Shown one piece after another: positions 8,501-15,814 of a DNA stretch of 64,000 bases. The number at the start of each line of letters is the position of its first letter. The stretch's first letter is position 1. A program made the translations under genes and the position numbers. Under the pieces are notes generated by a model that worked only from the letters and a program-made list of their open reading frames with translations, had not been told where the DNA came from and searched no databases. This DNA is from Clostridia bacterium (GTDB lineage: Bacteria > Bacillota > Clostridia > Christensenellales > Borkfalkiaceae), in NCBI GenBank assembly GCA_017453045.1, contig JAFTKX010000056.1, positions 62,001 to 126,000 of the forward strand, in the 5' to 3' direction.

Positions 8501-8713
8501 CAAAATATGAGAAAGGAAGCCGGCTTTGAAGTTACCGACAGAATAGTTTTAGGATATAAAGCAGAGGGCGTTGCGGAAAGAGTATTAAAGCAAAACGCCG
8601 AAGAAATTAAGTCGGACGTTTTAGCCGAAAACGTTTTGGAAACGTTAGACGGATTTACCAAAGAATTTGATATAAACGGCGAAAAGGTTACCCTTTCGGT
8701 AAAAAAGGTATAA
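5591..8713 (+). CDS. ileS: Isoleucyl-tRNA synthetase
   Basis: The frame is open back to 5489, but the ATG at 5591 follows AAAGGAGA and starts MYKKVDASLNFLGREKEV, the usual N-terminus. That gives 1040 residues. The class I signatures are PHIGHV near residue 55 and KMSKH near residue 591, with an intact CP1 editing region between. Length and the KMSKHIGN form place it in the long, eukaryote-like (type 2) group common in Clostridia, which is often insensitive to mupirocin; that property is inferred, not shown. It charges tRNA-Ile in the cytosol. Regulation is by the upstream T-box. The methyltransferase gene begins 2 bp after its stop. Confidence 0.97.
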   Translation: MYKKVDASLNFLGREKEVIDFWNENHVFEKSIAKNEGNEEFTFYDGPPTANGKPHIGHVLTRVMKDIIPRYQTMKGKHVLRKAGWDTHGLPVELEIEKKLGLDGKQDIEKYGIEPFIKECKQSVWKYTSEWKVMSERLGYWVDMEKPYVTYDDNYIESVWWALKTISDKGLLYKGYKIVPYCPRCGTALSSHEVAQGYKDVKEKSIFVKFKVKEKENTYFLVWTTTPWTLSSNVALCMHADYDYVEISANGENYILAEALVPTLFEDYEIISRKKGSEYERVEYEPMYPYALGTFKQKAYYVTNAEYVTLTDGTGIVHIAPAFGEDDAQVGRKYDLPFVQMVNERGRFVEEVTPYKDMFVKDADKLIIKDLKESGVLFKETLFEHSYPFCWRCNTPLLYYARSSWFIKTTAIKDQLIASNKSVNWMPETIGTGRMGNFLENVIDWGLSRERYWGTPLPIWVCDDCSEIHVMGSKAELKEKCGLSGDIELHRPYIDAPTCKCGKCGGVMRRVKEVIDCWFDSGSMPFAQHHYPFENKELFEKQFPADFISEAVDQTRGWFYTLLTISTLLFGKAPFKNCIVLGHVNDKNGLKMSKHIGNVVDPWTILDKQGADAVRWYFYTGSAPWLPSRFSEEAVSEGQRKFMGTLWNTYAFFVLYADIDKYNPADYKLEDCKLSLMDKWALSKLNTLIKTVDEGLAEYKIFETARLIQDYVDELSNWYVRRGRERYWGKEMTEDKVAAYTTLYTILVTLAKISAPYVPFMAESIYQNLVPNFHKDAPVSVHLCDFPVCDEKMVDSELEEGMQDVLEIVALGRAARNGSNIKNRQPLKKLYVATDRKVKLTEGLYEIARDELNIKEFEILADASAFVIYKLKPQLKILGPKYGSKLGAIRNFLDTCNAKEVVATVKAGKTYTVNLGGTDVEFTLDDLLISSEPAEGFVSESSLGLTVVLDAHITEELLLEGMERELVSRIQNMRKEAGFEVTDRIVLGYKAEGVAERVLKQNAEEIKSDVLAENVLETLDGFTKEFDINGEKVTLSVKKV

Positions 8714-8714
8714 T

Positions 8715-9578
8715 ATGAAAATAGCGGAAAAATGGAAAGATTATTCCATAATAGCAACGGGCGACGGATACAAGTTGGAGCGTTGGGGCGACGTAACGCT
8801 CCTTCGTCCCGACCCGCAGGTGATTTGGCCCGCAAGAATAGATATGTCGGCGTATAAGTCGTTAAACGCTAAATATACCCGTAGCGAAAGCGGTGGCGGA
8901 GAGTGGCAATATCTTAAAAAAATGCCTACCGAGTGGACCGTTTCTTACGGCGACCTTAAGTTTAAAGTAAAGCCTATGGGCTTTAAACATACGGGGCTTT
9001 TCCCCGAGCAAGCGGCAAACTGGGAAACTATGACGTCGCTTATCAAAAACGCGGGTAGACCGATTAGCGTTCTTAACTTATTTGCTTACACGGGCGGAGC
9101 AACCGTCGCTTGTCTTTCGGCAGGCGCAAGCGTTTGCCACGTCGACGCGAGCAAAGGTATGGTAGAGCGCGCAGGCGAAAACGTGCGACTTTCGGGGCTT
9201 GGAGATAAACCCGTTAGATTTATAATAGACGACTGTAAAAAATTCGTTCAAAGAGAAATAAGAAGGGGTAGACGTTACGACGCTATAATAATGGATCCCC
9301 CAAGTTACGGGCGTGGACCAAACGGCGAAATGTGGAAGATAGAGAGCGAACTCTATCCGCTCGTTGAACTTTGCAGTCAAGTTTTGTCTGACAATCCTCT
9401 TTTCTTTTTGATAAACAGTTATACCACGGGGTTACAACCTATGGTACTTGAAAACATTTTAACTCTTACAGTAAAAAACAAATTCGGCGGAAGAATAGAA
9501 GCCTACGAAGTGGGACTTCCTACCGAAGAAGGAATAAATTTGCCTTGTGGCGCAGGGGGTATATTTATAAATGACTGA
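8715..9578 (+). CDS. Class I SAM-dependent methyltransferase (RlmI/RlmL-K-like)
   Basis: The 287-residue protein has the Rossmann SAM-binding motif VLNLFAYTGGATVACLSAGA (about residues 118-137), an acidic ribose-binding VDASKGMVE loop, and motif IV IIMDPPSYGRG near residue 195. This is the PF10672-type pattern found in RlmI and RlmK, which methylate 23S rRNA cytosine or guanine. There is no PUA domain, so the exact target is open. It starts 2 bp after ileS and its end overlaps the next gene by 8 bp. Together with the pseudouridine synthase downstream this forms an RNA-modification operon. Confidence 0.85.
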   Translation: MKIAEKWKDYSIIATGDGYKLERWGDVTLLRPDPQVIWPARIDMSAYKSLNAKYTRSESGGGEWQYLKKMPTEWTVSYGDLKFKVKPMGFKHTGLFPEQAANWETMTSLIKNAGRPISVLNLFAYTGGATVACLSAGASVCHVDASKGMVERAGENVRLSGLGDKPVRFIIDDCKKFVQREIRRGRRYDAIIMDPPSYGRGPNGEMWKIESELYPLVELCSQVLSDNPLFFLINSYTTGLQPMVLENILTLTVKNKFGGRIEAYEVGLPTEEGINLPCGAGGIFIND

Positions 9579-10296
9579 ACAAATGAAAGTTGAAGACCTT
9601 ATCATTTTACATGAAGACAATCACGTTATCGTAGTTTTAAAACCGCAAAACGTACCTTCTTGTGAAGACGAGTCTAAAGATAAAGATTTACTTACCGTCA
9701 TAAAAGAGTATATCAAAATAAAAAACAACAAGCCGGGCAACGTTTACGTTGGGCTTGTTCATAGGCTTGACCGCCCGACAGGCGGAGTAATGGTTTACGC
9801 AAAATCGTCAAAGGCGGCGGCAAGACTTTCCGAACAAATGAAAACGGGCGATTTTGAAAAGAAATATTATACCGTACTCGTCGGCGTTCCAAGAGAAAGT
9901 AAGGCAACCCTTACCAACTATATGAAGAAAAACCCTATAAACAATATGGTTTACGTTTGTCCGCAAACGGTTGAAGGTGCAAAGTTTGCCGAACTTGAAT
10001 ATAGAGTAATTGAAGAAAAGAGCGGTTATTCGTTCACCGAAGTTACGTTGCATACGGGTAGAAGTCATCAAATTCGCGTGCAAATGGCAAATATCGGAAC
10101 TCCCGTTTACGGCGATATGCGTTACGGTGGCGAAAATGCTAAAAAAGGTAGGCTTGCGCTTTGGGCAACGTCGCTTACATTTACTCATCCCGTTTCAAAA
10201 GAAAGGCTTTGCTTTAAGGTAGAACCGCCTAAAGATTTAGCCCCTTGGAAAATTTTTGACACTTCTAAAGCCGTTGATATAACTTACAAAGGATAA
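9571..10296 (+). CDS. RluA-family pseudouridine synthase
   Basis: The 241-residue protein carries the RluA catalytic motif VHRLDRPTGGVMVYAKSS near residues 64-81, where the Asp is the nucleophile, plus the later GRSHQIRVQMA and PVYGDMRYGG blocks. It converts uridine to pseudouridine in rRNA or tRNA. There is no N-terminal S4 domain, which places it with the shorter RluA/RluC-like or TruC-like members; the specific target cannot be read from sequence. It overlaps the methyltransferase gene by 8 bp, which implies translational coupling, and is followed 6 bp later by the FNT channel. Confidence 0.92.
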   Translation: MTEQMKVEDLIILHEDNHVIVVLKPQNVPSCEDESKDKDLLTVIKEYIKIKNNKPGNVYVGLVHRLDRPTGGVMVYAKSSKAAARLSEQMKTGDFEKKYYTVLVGVPRESKATLTNYMKKNPINNMVYVCPQTVEGAKFAELEYRVIEEKSGYSFTEVTLHTGRSHQIRVQMANIGTPVYGDMRYGGENAKKGRLALWATSLTFTHPVSKERLCFKVEPPKDLAPWKIFDTSKAVDITYKG

Positions 10297-10301
10297 AGTT
10301 T

Positions 10302-11069
10302 ATGTTAAAACCAAATCAAATAGCCGAAACCTATCTTTCGGTAGGCGAGGCAAAAGTAAAACAATCGATATTAAAAACGTTTTTACTTGCAATAATGGCA
10401 GGGGCGTTTATAGCGTTTGCAGGCGTTGGAGCGACTTTTGGAAACGTTTACGCAAACAAGGTCGTAGGCGCGGCGATTTTCCCGGGCGGACTTGCAATGG
10501 TTATCCTTGCAGGTAGCGAACTTTTTACGGGTAATTGCTTACTTATTATGCCACTTTTGCAAGGTAGAATAAAAGGGACTGACCTTATTAAAAACTTAGC
10601 AATCGTCTATCTCGGCAATTTAGTAGGAGCAGTTTTGGTGTCGGCAATAACCGTATTTAGCGGAGCGTTTGACGCAATTAGTCAAACGGTAATAGCAACC
10701 GCAACCGCAAAGGCAACCTTACAGTTTTTCCCTGCGTTTTTAAAGGGCGTTGCTTGTAACGTTCTCGTATGTTTAGCAGTTTGGATGGGCTTTTCAGCGG
10801 AAACGGCAGGTGGAAAAATACTTGCGATTTTCTTTCCCATTTTGATTTTCGTAGTTGCAGGTTTTGAACACTCGGTAGCAAATATGTTTTATCTTCCGGC
10901 AGGCTTTTTCTCCGTGCTTAAAACGGGGGCAAACGCAGGCTCGCTTACACTTTTAAACGCTCTTTTAAACAATCTTTTGCCCGTAACGCTTGGAAATATC
11001 GTCGGCGGTATGGCAATCGGCGCGGTGTATAAAGTTATTTACTTGCCTAAAGCAAATCAAGAAAAATAA
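10302..11069 (+). CDS. Formate/nitrite transporter (FNT) family channel
   Basis: The 255-residue membrane protein has six hydrophobic segments and the FNT signatures: AGAFIAFAGVGATFGN, GSELFTGN in the first half, and CNVLVCLAVWMGF and EHSVANMFYLP in the second half, with the central His of FEHSVANM. Members conduct formate, nitrite, acetate or hydrosulfide as pentamers in the inner membrane. Formate is the likely substrate in an organism with pyruvate:ferredoxin metabolism, but no pyruvate formate-lyase gene is in view. It is the last gene of the ileS operon-like run. Confidence 0.9.
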   Translation: MLKPNQIAETYLSVGEAKVKQSILKTFLLAIMAGAFIAFAGVGATFGNVYANKVVGAAIFPGGLAMVILAGSELFTGNCLLIMPLLQGRIKGTDLIKNLAIVYLGNLVGAVLVSAITVFSGAFDAISQTVIATATAKATLQFFPAFLKGVACNVLVCLAVWMGFSAETAGGKILAIFFPILIFVVAGFEHSVANMFYLPAGFFSVLKTGANAGSLTLLNALLNNLLPVTLGNIVGGMAIGAVYKVIYLPKANQEK

Positions 11070-11119
11070 TTTAAACTTTAAGAAGTTAAATCTTTTGCTA
11101 TATATATAGGAGCGATAAA

Positions 11120-12121
11120 ATGAGTAATATCGTAAAAAAAGAGAACTATTTAGAAATAGTAGATATTATTAAGTCCGCAAGAGAGCGCGCGTATAGTAAA
11201 GTAAATGAAGAATTGATTTTAATGTATCGCCAAATCGGAAGATAGATTAGCGAAAAAACGCAAAAATCTTCTTACGGCGACTCCTACGTTCAAGGACTTG
11301 CAGATTTTTTTGAAAAGGAATATCCTGAACTTAAGGGGTTTACTCGTCGCGGACTATACAGGATGAAGCAATTTTACGAACTTTATAAAGACGATGAAAA
11401 AGTGTCAACGCTGTTGACACAATTAAGTTGGTCTAATCATTTAAAAATTATGTCTGCCTGTAAAACAAAGGAAGAACGTTATTTTTATATCGGTTTATGT
11501 ATAAAAGAGAGATATAGCGCACGGGGACTTGCTCGTCAAATAGATAGTGGTTATTATGAACGATATATGTTATCACAAAAGCCAACGACTCCTGCGCTCT
11601 CCGAAACAAAGCAAGCAACGGGAAATATCTTTTTAGATACTTATATTCTTGATTTTCTTGACGTTCCTGAAACAGTTTCGGAAAGAGATTTGCAAAAATC
11701 TATTATCAAGAACTTGAAGAACTTTATATGAGAAATCGGTAAAGACTTTACTTTTATAGGCGAGGAATATAGATTGCAGGTTGGGAATCACGATTATTTT
11801 GTAGATTTGCTTTTCTACCACCGTGGACTTTCTTGTTTGGTTGCTTTTGAACTTAAAATCGGCGAATTTAAGCCTGAGTATGTTGGTAAAGTGAATTTGT
11901 ATTTAGAAGCGCTTGACCGAGAGGTTAAAAAGCCAAATGAAAATCCAAGCGTAGGCGTAATCTTATGCGCAAAGAAAGATGATGAAGTTGTCGAATTTGC
12001 ATTAAGTCGCAGTCTTTCTCCTACAATGGTGTCGGAATATAAATTAAAACTAATTGATAAAAAGTTATTGCAAGATAAATTGAAAGAATACGTTGAACTT
12101 GCAAGAGATGACGAAGAATAA
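11120..12121 (+). pseudogene. YhcG/DUF1016-type PD-(D/E)XK nuclease gene broken by two in-frame stops
   Basis: One continuous frame from the ATG at 11120 encodes a typical YhcG-like protein of about 334 codons. It is interrupted by TAG at 11243-11245 (MYRQIGR*ISEKTQ) and TGA at 11729-11731 (KNLKNFI*EIGKDF). The N-terminal helical domain (LSWSNHLKIM, AKT-like ERYFYIGLCIKERYSARGLARQI) and the C-terminal nuclease domain (DYFVDLLFYHRGLSCLVAFELK, with the D and ExK residues) are otherwise intact. No indels are seen, so decay seems recent. TGA and TAG end other genes here, so a changed code is unlikely. These proteins are often found near restriction or mobile loci. Confidence 0.88.
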
Positions 12122-12136
12122 AAACTTTTATAAAAA

Positions 12137-12170
12137 TAGGCAGACGTCCACGTTCTTGGACGTCTGCCTA
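12137..12170 (+). terminator. Terminator after the broken nuclease gene
   Basis: TAGGCAGACGTCCA and TGGACGTCTGCCTA form a perfect 14-bp stem followed by TTGATTTT. The 198 bp from here to 12368 contain no gene that I can see; there is a weak inverted repeat near 12300-12325 (CCAAA and TTTTGG) only. Confidence 0.75.
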
Positions 12171-12368
12171 TTGATTTTATGCGTGTATTAATTATACTTT
12201 GCTTTGCGAAGCGCGGTATTTGCGAGATTAATTGATATAAAAAGTTCTTAAAATAAAAGGGAAATTGAGTGGGTTGGGCTTATACAAACTTACTTAAAAT
12301 TCCCAAAGAGCGCCACACTTTTGGGGTGCATTTCATTTATCTATCTGGGACTTTTAAATTGTTAAAAT

Positions 12369-12611
12369 TTAGTCGATTTCTAAAAGTTCGGAACGGAAAA
12401 CTTCGTCGTCAAGAAATTCCATATACGACATCTCAAAACCCCTTGCTAACTTGTAAATCGTAGTTAAAGTTACAGTCTTATTTTGTCCATTTAAAATTCT
12501 ATCAAGCGCGCCGTGTAAAATTCCTGATTTACGTTCAAGCCTATAATTAGTCATTTTCTTTTCTCTTAATAATTTTACTACACGTTTTGCAACTGCGTCG
12601 TTTAAAGTCAT
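12369..12611 (-). CDS. Small XRE-family helix-turn-helix regulator
   Basis: The 80-residue protein is a single lambda-repressor-like HTH domain: VVKLLREKKMTNYRLERKSGILHGALDRILNGQNKTVTLTTIYKLARGFEMSYMEFL. It has a recognition helix in the SGILHGALDRIL segment. Such solo domains act as autoregulators or toxin-antitoxin partners; no toxin gene is adjacent. Start follows AGGGGTAGAACA. It diverges from the SLOG-like gene across about 130 bp that contains the palindrome CATTTATAAATG (12671-12682), a possible binding site. Confidence 0.8.
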   Translation of the reverse strand: MTLNDAVAKRVVKLLREKKMTNYRLERKSGILHGALDRILNGQNKTVTLTTIYKLARGFEMSYMEFLDDEVFRSELLEID

Positions 12612-12705
12612 TGTTCTACCCCTACATATTTATTTAGTTCAGTATAAACAATTACGCGATTAAAAACACACATTTATAAATGCGTTATTAAAAAGACATA
12701 AACGC

Positions 12706-12734
12706 TTGACAAAAATATTATTTTGTTTAATAAT
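12706..12734 (+). promoter_or_regulatory. Promoter placing +1 at the start codon of the SLOG-like gene
   Basis: TTGACA (12706-12711), 17 bp and AATAAT (12729-12734) lie 6 bp before the ATG at 12741. No Shine-Dalgarno sequence is present, so the transcript is probably leaderless. Confidence 0.65.
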
Positions 12735-12740
12735 AAAAAT

Positions 12741-13175
12741 ATGATAATTAGTTTTTTTGGACATGCAAAATATACTTACGACGAAGATCTATTAAACAAA
12801 ACTCTTGAAATTTTGGAAAACGTTATAGGCGAAAGAGAAGTGGAATTTTTAGTTGGATTTCACGGCAACTTTGAAAATTTTGGGTTTAAATGCGCCCTAC
12901 AGTATAAAAAAAGACATAAAAATGCAATAGTAACCTACGTTACGCCCTACTTAGACGTAGAGAGATTTGCAAATTCAGTTAAAAAGTGCGACTGTAGTAT
13001 TTACCCCGAAATTGAGCGAACGCCTTTAAAATTTGCTATAATTAAGCGTAACGAGTGGGTTATCGACCGTTCGGACTTTATCATTTTTTATAAAAAGTAT
13101 ATAGGCAAAACTAACGACTTTTTCGATTATGCAACGAGGAAAAATAAAAAGATTGTCAATCTTGCAGACTTGTAG
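12741..13175 (+). CDS. SLOG-like (YpsA/DUF1273-type) protein
   Basis: Starting at the ATG at 12741 the protein has 144 residues. It opens with MIISFFGHAKYTYDEDLL, then FLVGFHGNFENFGFKCALQYKKRHKNAIVTYVTPYLD. The FFGH and GxxGxFE-like turns and the following strand resemble the nucleotide-binding SLOG fold of YpsA/DUF1273 proteins, which are of unknown biochemical function and sometimes occur in nucleotide-signalling conflict systems. The TTG at 12723 would add six residues, but it lies upstream of the expected transcript. The 3' end overlaps murG, convergent, by 20 bp. Family assignment is from motif memory and moderately sure. Confidence 0.7.
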   Translation: MIISFFGHAKYTYDEDLLNKTLEILENVIGEREVEFLVGFHGNFENFGFKCALQYKKRHKNAIVTYVTPYLDVERFANSVKKCDCSIYPEIERTPLKFAIIKRNEWVIDRSDFIIFYKKYIGKTNDFFDYATRKNKKIVNLADL

Positions 13176-14214
13176 AAAGTATAAGTTTTGCTATTTTTTG
13201 GTTTGGATTTTTTGCAAACGTTTTAGCGCAGTTTTGCGACAGTTTATTTGCGTTTGTTTCAAGCATCGTTACGGCGTTATAAAAAGAATTTTCAGTCATA
13301 TCTTCTTCTTTTAAAACTTCAATCATCTTACGCTTTTTGAAATATTCGGCGTTTTCAATTTGGTCTCCCCTTGAATTTCCCTTAGGTAGCGGAATTGCGA
13401 GGGTAGGCTTTTTTAATGCCGTAAGTTCAAAAAGCGAGTTTGCTCCAGCCCTTGAAACGACTAAATCGCAAAGATAAAAAAGTTCGCCTATATTATCGCA
13501 AAACTCAAATTTTAAATATCCCTTTTTTCGTAAATTTTCGCCCTTACCCTTACCGCACAAATGAATTACGTCGTAGCGATTTACGAGCCTATACAGGCAC
13601 TTTTCGACGATTTTATTGATAGAAAGACTGCCCGAACTCCCTCCGAATATAAGCAAAATCTTCTTCCTGCCCGAAAGACCGTACTTTTTTAGTAACGCTT
13701 GCCTATCGTAAGGGGTAAACAGTTTTTCGTTTAGCGGACTGCCCGTAAAAACCGTTTTAACTCCGTCTAAACGGGTGCAATCGAAAGAAGTTAAAAATAG
13801 GTCGGAATATTTCGCGCTTATTTTATTAGCAAGCCCAACCGAAATATCCGATTCGTGCGAGATTACGGGTATTTTAAGTTTCTTTCCTGCAATAACCGTC
13901 GGTAAAGAAACGAAACCGCCTTTTGAAAAAATTGCCGACGGTTTCTCGCTTTTGATAATTTTTTTAGCGTCGGATATTCCCTTTGTAAGTTTAAAGGGAA
14001 TAAGTAAATTTTTAGGGGTTAGTTTTCTTTCAAGTTTTGCCGTTGAAACTGCAAAAAAAGGTAGATTTTCTCTCTTTGCAAGGCTTTCTTCAATGCCACC
14101 AAAACTACCAACGTAAATTATTTTGTCAAAGTGTTTTTTAAGTTCTGGAAGTAGGGCGATATTTGGGGTAACGTGCCCAGCCGTGCCACCGCCCGTTAAA
14201 ATTAACGTTCTCAT
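13156..14214 (-). CDS. murG: MurG, undecaprenyl-PP-MurNAc-pentapeptide N-acetylglucosaminyltransferase
   Basis: The 352-residue GT-B glycosyltransferase starts with MRTLILTGGGTAGHVTPN, the G-loop of MurG, followed by SKGGFVSLP (third G-loop equivalent) and, in the C-domain, LLIFGGSSGSLSINK, SRAGANSLFEL and KPTLAIPLP. MurG transfers GlcNAc from UDP-GlcNAc to lipid I at the inner membrane face, giving lipid II. It stands alone rather than in a dcw cluster. Its -10 box is 7 bp from the ATG and there is no Shine-Dalgarno site. The gene ends inside the convergent SLOG-like gene. Confidence 0.93.
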   Translation of the reverse strand: MRTLILTGGGTAGHVTPNIALLPELKKHFDKIIYVGSFGGIEESLAKRENLPFFAVSTAKLERKLTPKNLLIPFKLTKGISDAKKIIKSEKPSAIFSKGGFVSLPTVIAGKKLKIPVISHESDISVGLANKISAKYSDLFLTSFDCTRLDGVKTVFTGSPLNEKLFTPYDRQALLKKYGLSGRKKILLIFGGSSGSLSINKIVEKCLYRLVNRYDVIHLCGKGKGENLRKKGYLKFEFCDNIGELFYLCDLVVSRAGANSLFELTALKKPTLAIPLPKGNSRGDQIENAEYFKKRKMIEVLKEEDMTENSFYNAVTMLETNANKLSQNCAKTFAKNPNQKIAKLILSTSLQD

Positions 14215-14221
14215 ATTTCAT

Positions 14222-14250
14222 AGTATGTTTAAATTTCAATAAATTAACAA
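14222..14250 (-). promoter_or_regulatory. Promoter of murG, likely leaderless
   Basis: On the minus strand TTGTTA, 17 bp and CATACT are followed by 7 bp and the murG ATG. There is no purine-rich ribosome-binding site between. Confidence 0.6.
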
Positions 14251-14307
14251 AAATTCTTGCATAAGGGGTTGAAAAATATATAAAAGTAGTTTAAAATTGA
14301 AAATGGA

Positions 14308-14339
14308 TATAATATTAAAGCATAATTATTATGCTTTAA
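14308..14339 (+). promoter_or_regulatory. glpK -10 box and 25-bp palindromic operator
   Basis: TATAAT is at 14308-14313. Directly after it, TTAAAGCATAAT (14315-14326) and ATTATGCTTTAA (14328-14339) form a perfect 12-bp inverted repeat around one T. It covers the expected start site and ends 3 bp before the GGGAG ribosome-binding site. An alternative promoter, TTGAAA (14269) and TAAAAT (14292) with 17 bp spacing, would put the palindrome in the leader. A repressor operator for glycerol or carbon control is the natural reading. Confidence 0.7.
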
Positions 14340-14350
14340 AGGGAGAAAGT

Positions 14351-15814
14351 ATGAGATATATCGTTGCTATTGACGAAGGAACGACCAGTACGAGAGCCGT
14401 TTTGTACGACCTTGAGAAAAGACAAATAGTAAATCAAAAGGCGTCGGCTATAAAACAAATTTATCCAAAGCCGTCTTTCGTTGAAGAAAACGCAAGCGAA
14501 ATTTACGCCGAAACTTTGTCTTCTCTCGTCGAAATTTTGGAAAGCGCCGACGACTTAAGGCAAATTGCAGGCATAGGCATAACCAACCAAAGAGAAACGG
14601 TTATCGCTTGGGACAGGGTTAGTGGTAAACCGCTTTATAACGCTATCGTTTGGCAATGTAGAAGAACGAGCGATTTTATGAGCGAACTTGAAAAAACTCA
14701 CGGCGAGATTATCCGTCAAAAAACGGGGCTGGTTATGGACGCATATTTTTCGGCGAGCAAAATAAAGTGGCTTATAGACAACGTGCCAATCGTCAAAGAA
14801 AAACTTGCAAAAGGCGAAGTGTGTTTTGGCACGGTAGACAGTTATTTAATATACAAACTTACGGGTGGAAAGGCTTTCGTTACCGACGTTACCAACGCAT
14901 CTCGAACAATGCTTTTCAATCTTGAAACGCTATCTTACGACAAGGAACTTTTAGACCTTTTCGCAATTCCCGAAAACTCTTTGCCGAAAGTCGTTGCGAG
15001 CGACGAAAAGGTTGGCGAGTTTGAATATTCGGGGGTAAAAATTCCCATTTGCGGTATTGCAGGCGATCAGCAATCGGCGCTAATTGGTCAAGGCTGTTTT
15101 GAAGTGGGAACTAGTAAAGTTACCTACGGAACGGGGCTTTTTATGCTATATAATTTAGGCGAAACGCCTACGATTTCAAAAAACGGACTGATAACGACGG
15201 TTGCCTATACGATAGGCGGAAAGACTGCATACGCTTTTGAAGGTAGCGTTTTTAACGCAGGTAGCACTATTCAATGGCTCAGGGATAATTTAGGTTTTTT
15301 CAAGTCGTCTAAAGACAGCGAAAAACTTGCAAAATCGTTAGAAGACAACGGCGGAGTTTATTTAGTTCCTGCCTTTACAGGTCTTGGCGCGCCCGTTTGG
15401 AATAGCGACGCAAGGGGTGTAATTTGCGGTCTTACCCGTGGCGCAACCAAAGCGCATATAACAAGGGCTGGGCTTGAGGCGATGGCTTATTCTACCAAAG
15501 ATTTAGCAACCGTAATGGAAGAAGAAAGCGGTCAAAAAATGCAAGAACTCCGCTCGGACGGCGGAGCGTCGGCGAACGATTTTTTAATGGGTTTCCAAGC
15601 CGAAGTTTTGGGGATAAACGTCAATCGTCCCGTCGAAAAAGAAAGCACGGCTCTCGGCGCTGTATATCTTTGCGCGATAGGGCTTGGGCTTATCAAAAAG
15701 GAACAAGTTTCCACCTACCGCCAAACCGAAAAAGTATTTACGCCGAGTGGCGACGAAAAATATAAAAAATATTATAAAGAGTGGCAAAAAGCACTAAATA
15801 GGAGCGTTTTATGA
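14351..15814 (+). CDS. glpK: Glycerol kinase
   Basis: The ATG at 14351 after GGGAGAAAGT gives 487 residues, the normal GlpK length; an upstream in-frame ATG lies before the operator and is rejected. The FGGY-kinase signatures are present: AIDEGTTSTRAVLYD at the N-terminus, GITNQRETVIAWDR, NAIVWQCRRTSDF, the adenosine-binding VTYGTGLFM, and LRSDGGASANDFLMGFQAE. It phosphorylates glycerol to glycerol-3-phosphate in the cytosol. The FGGY-family loop with a phosphorylatable His in Firmicute GlpK was not clearly seen. It overlaps the hydrolase gene by 4 bp, which suggests glycerol released from lipids could feed it. Confidence 0.96.
   Translation: MRYIVAIDEGTTSTRAVLYDLEKRQIVNQKASAIKQIYPKPSFVEENASEIYAETLSSLVEILESADDLRQIAGIGITNQRETVIAWDRVSGKPLYNAIVWQCRRTSDFMSELEKTHGEIIRQKTGLVMDAYFSASKIKWLIDNVPIVKEKLAKGEVCFGTVDSYLIYKLTGGKAFVTDVTNASRTMLFNLETLSYDKELLDLFAIPENSLPKVVASDEKVGEFEYSGVKIPICGIAGDQQSALIGQGCFEVGTSKVTYGTGLFMLYNLGETPTISKNGLITTVAYTIGGKTAYAFEGSVFNAGSTIQWLRDNLGFFKSSKDSEKLAKSLEDNGGVYLVPAFTGLGAPVWNSDARGVICGLTRGATKAHITRAGLEAMAYSTKDLATVMEEESGQKMQELRSDGGASANDFLMGFQAEVLGINVNRPVEKESTALGAVYLCAIGLGLIKKEQVSTYRQTEKVFTPSGDEKYKKYYKEWQKALNRSVL

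Noticed and set aside
11243-11731. Reassigned TAG or TGA codons
   Set aside because: Both are normal stops in neighbouring genes here, and no suppressor tRNA or recoding signal was seen.
12180-12368. Insertion-sequence remnant
   Set aside because: GGGGTGC-type ends and short inverted repeats were noted, but there is no transposase fragment or target duplication.
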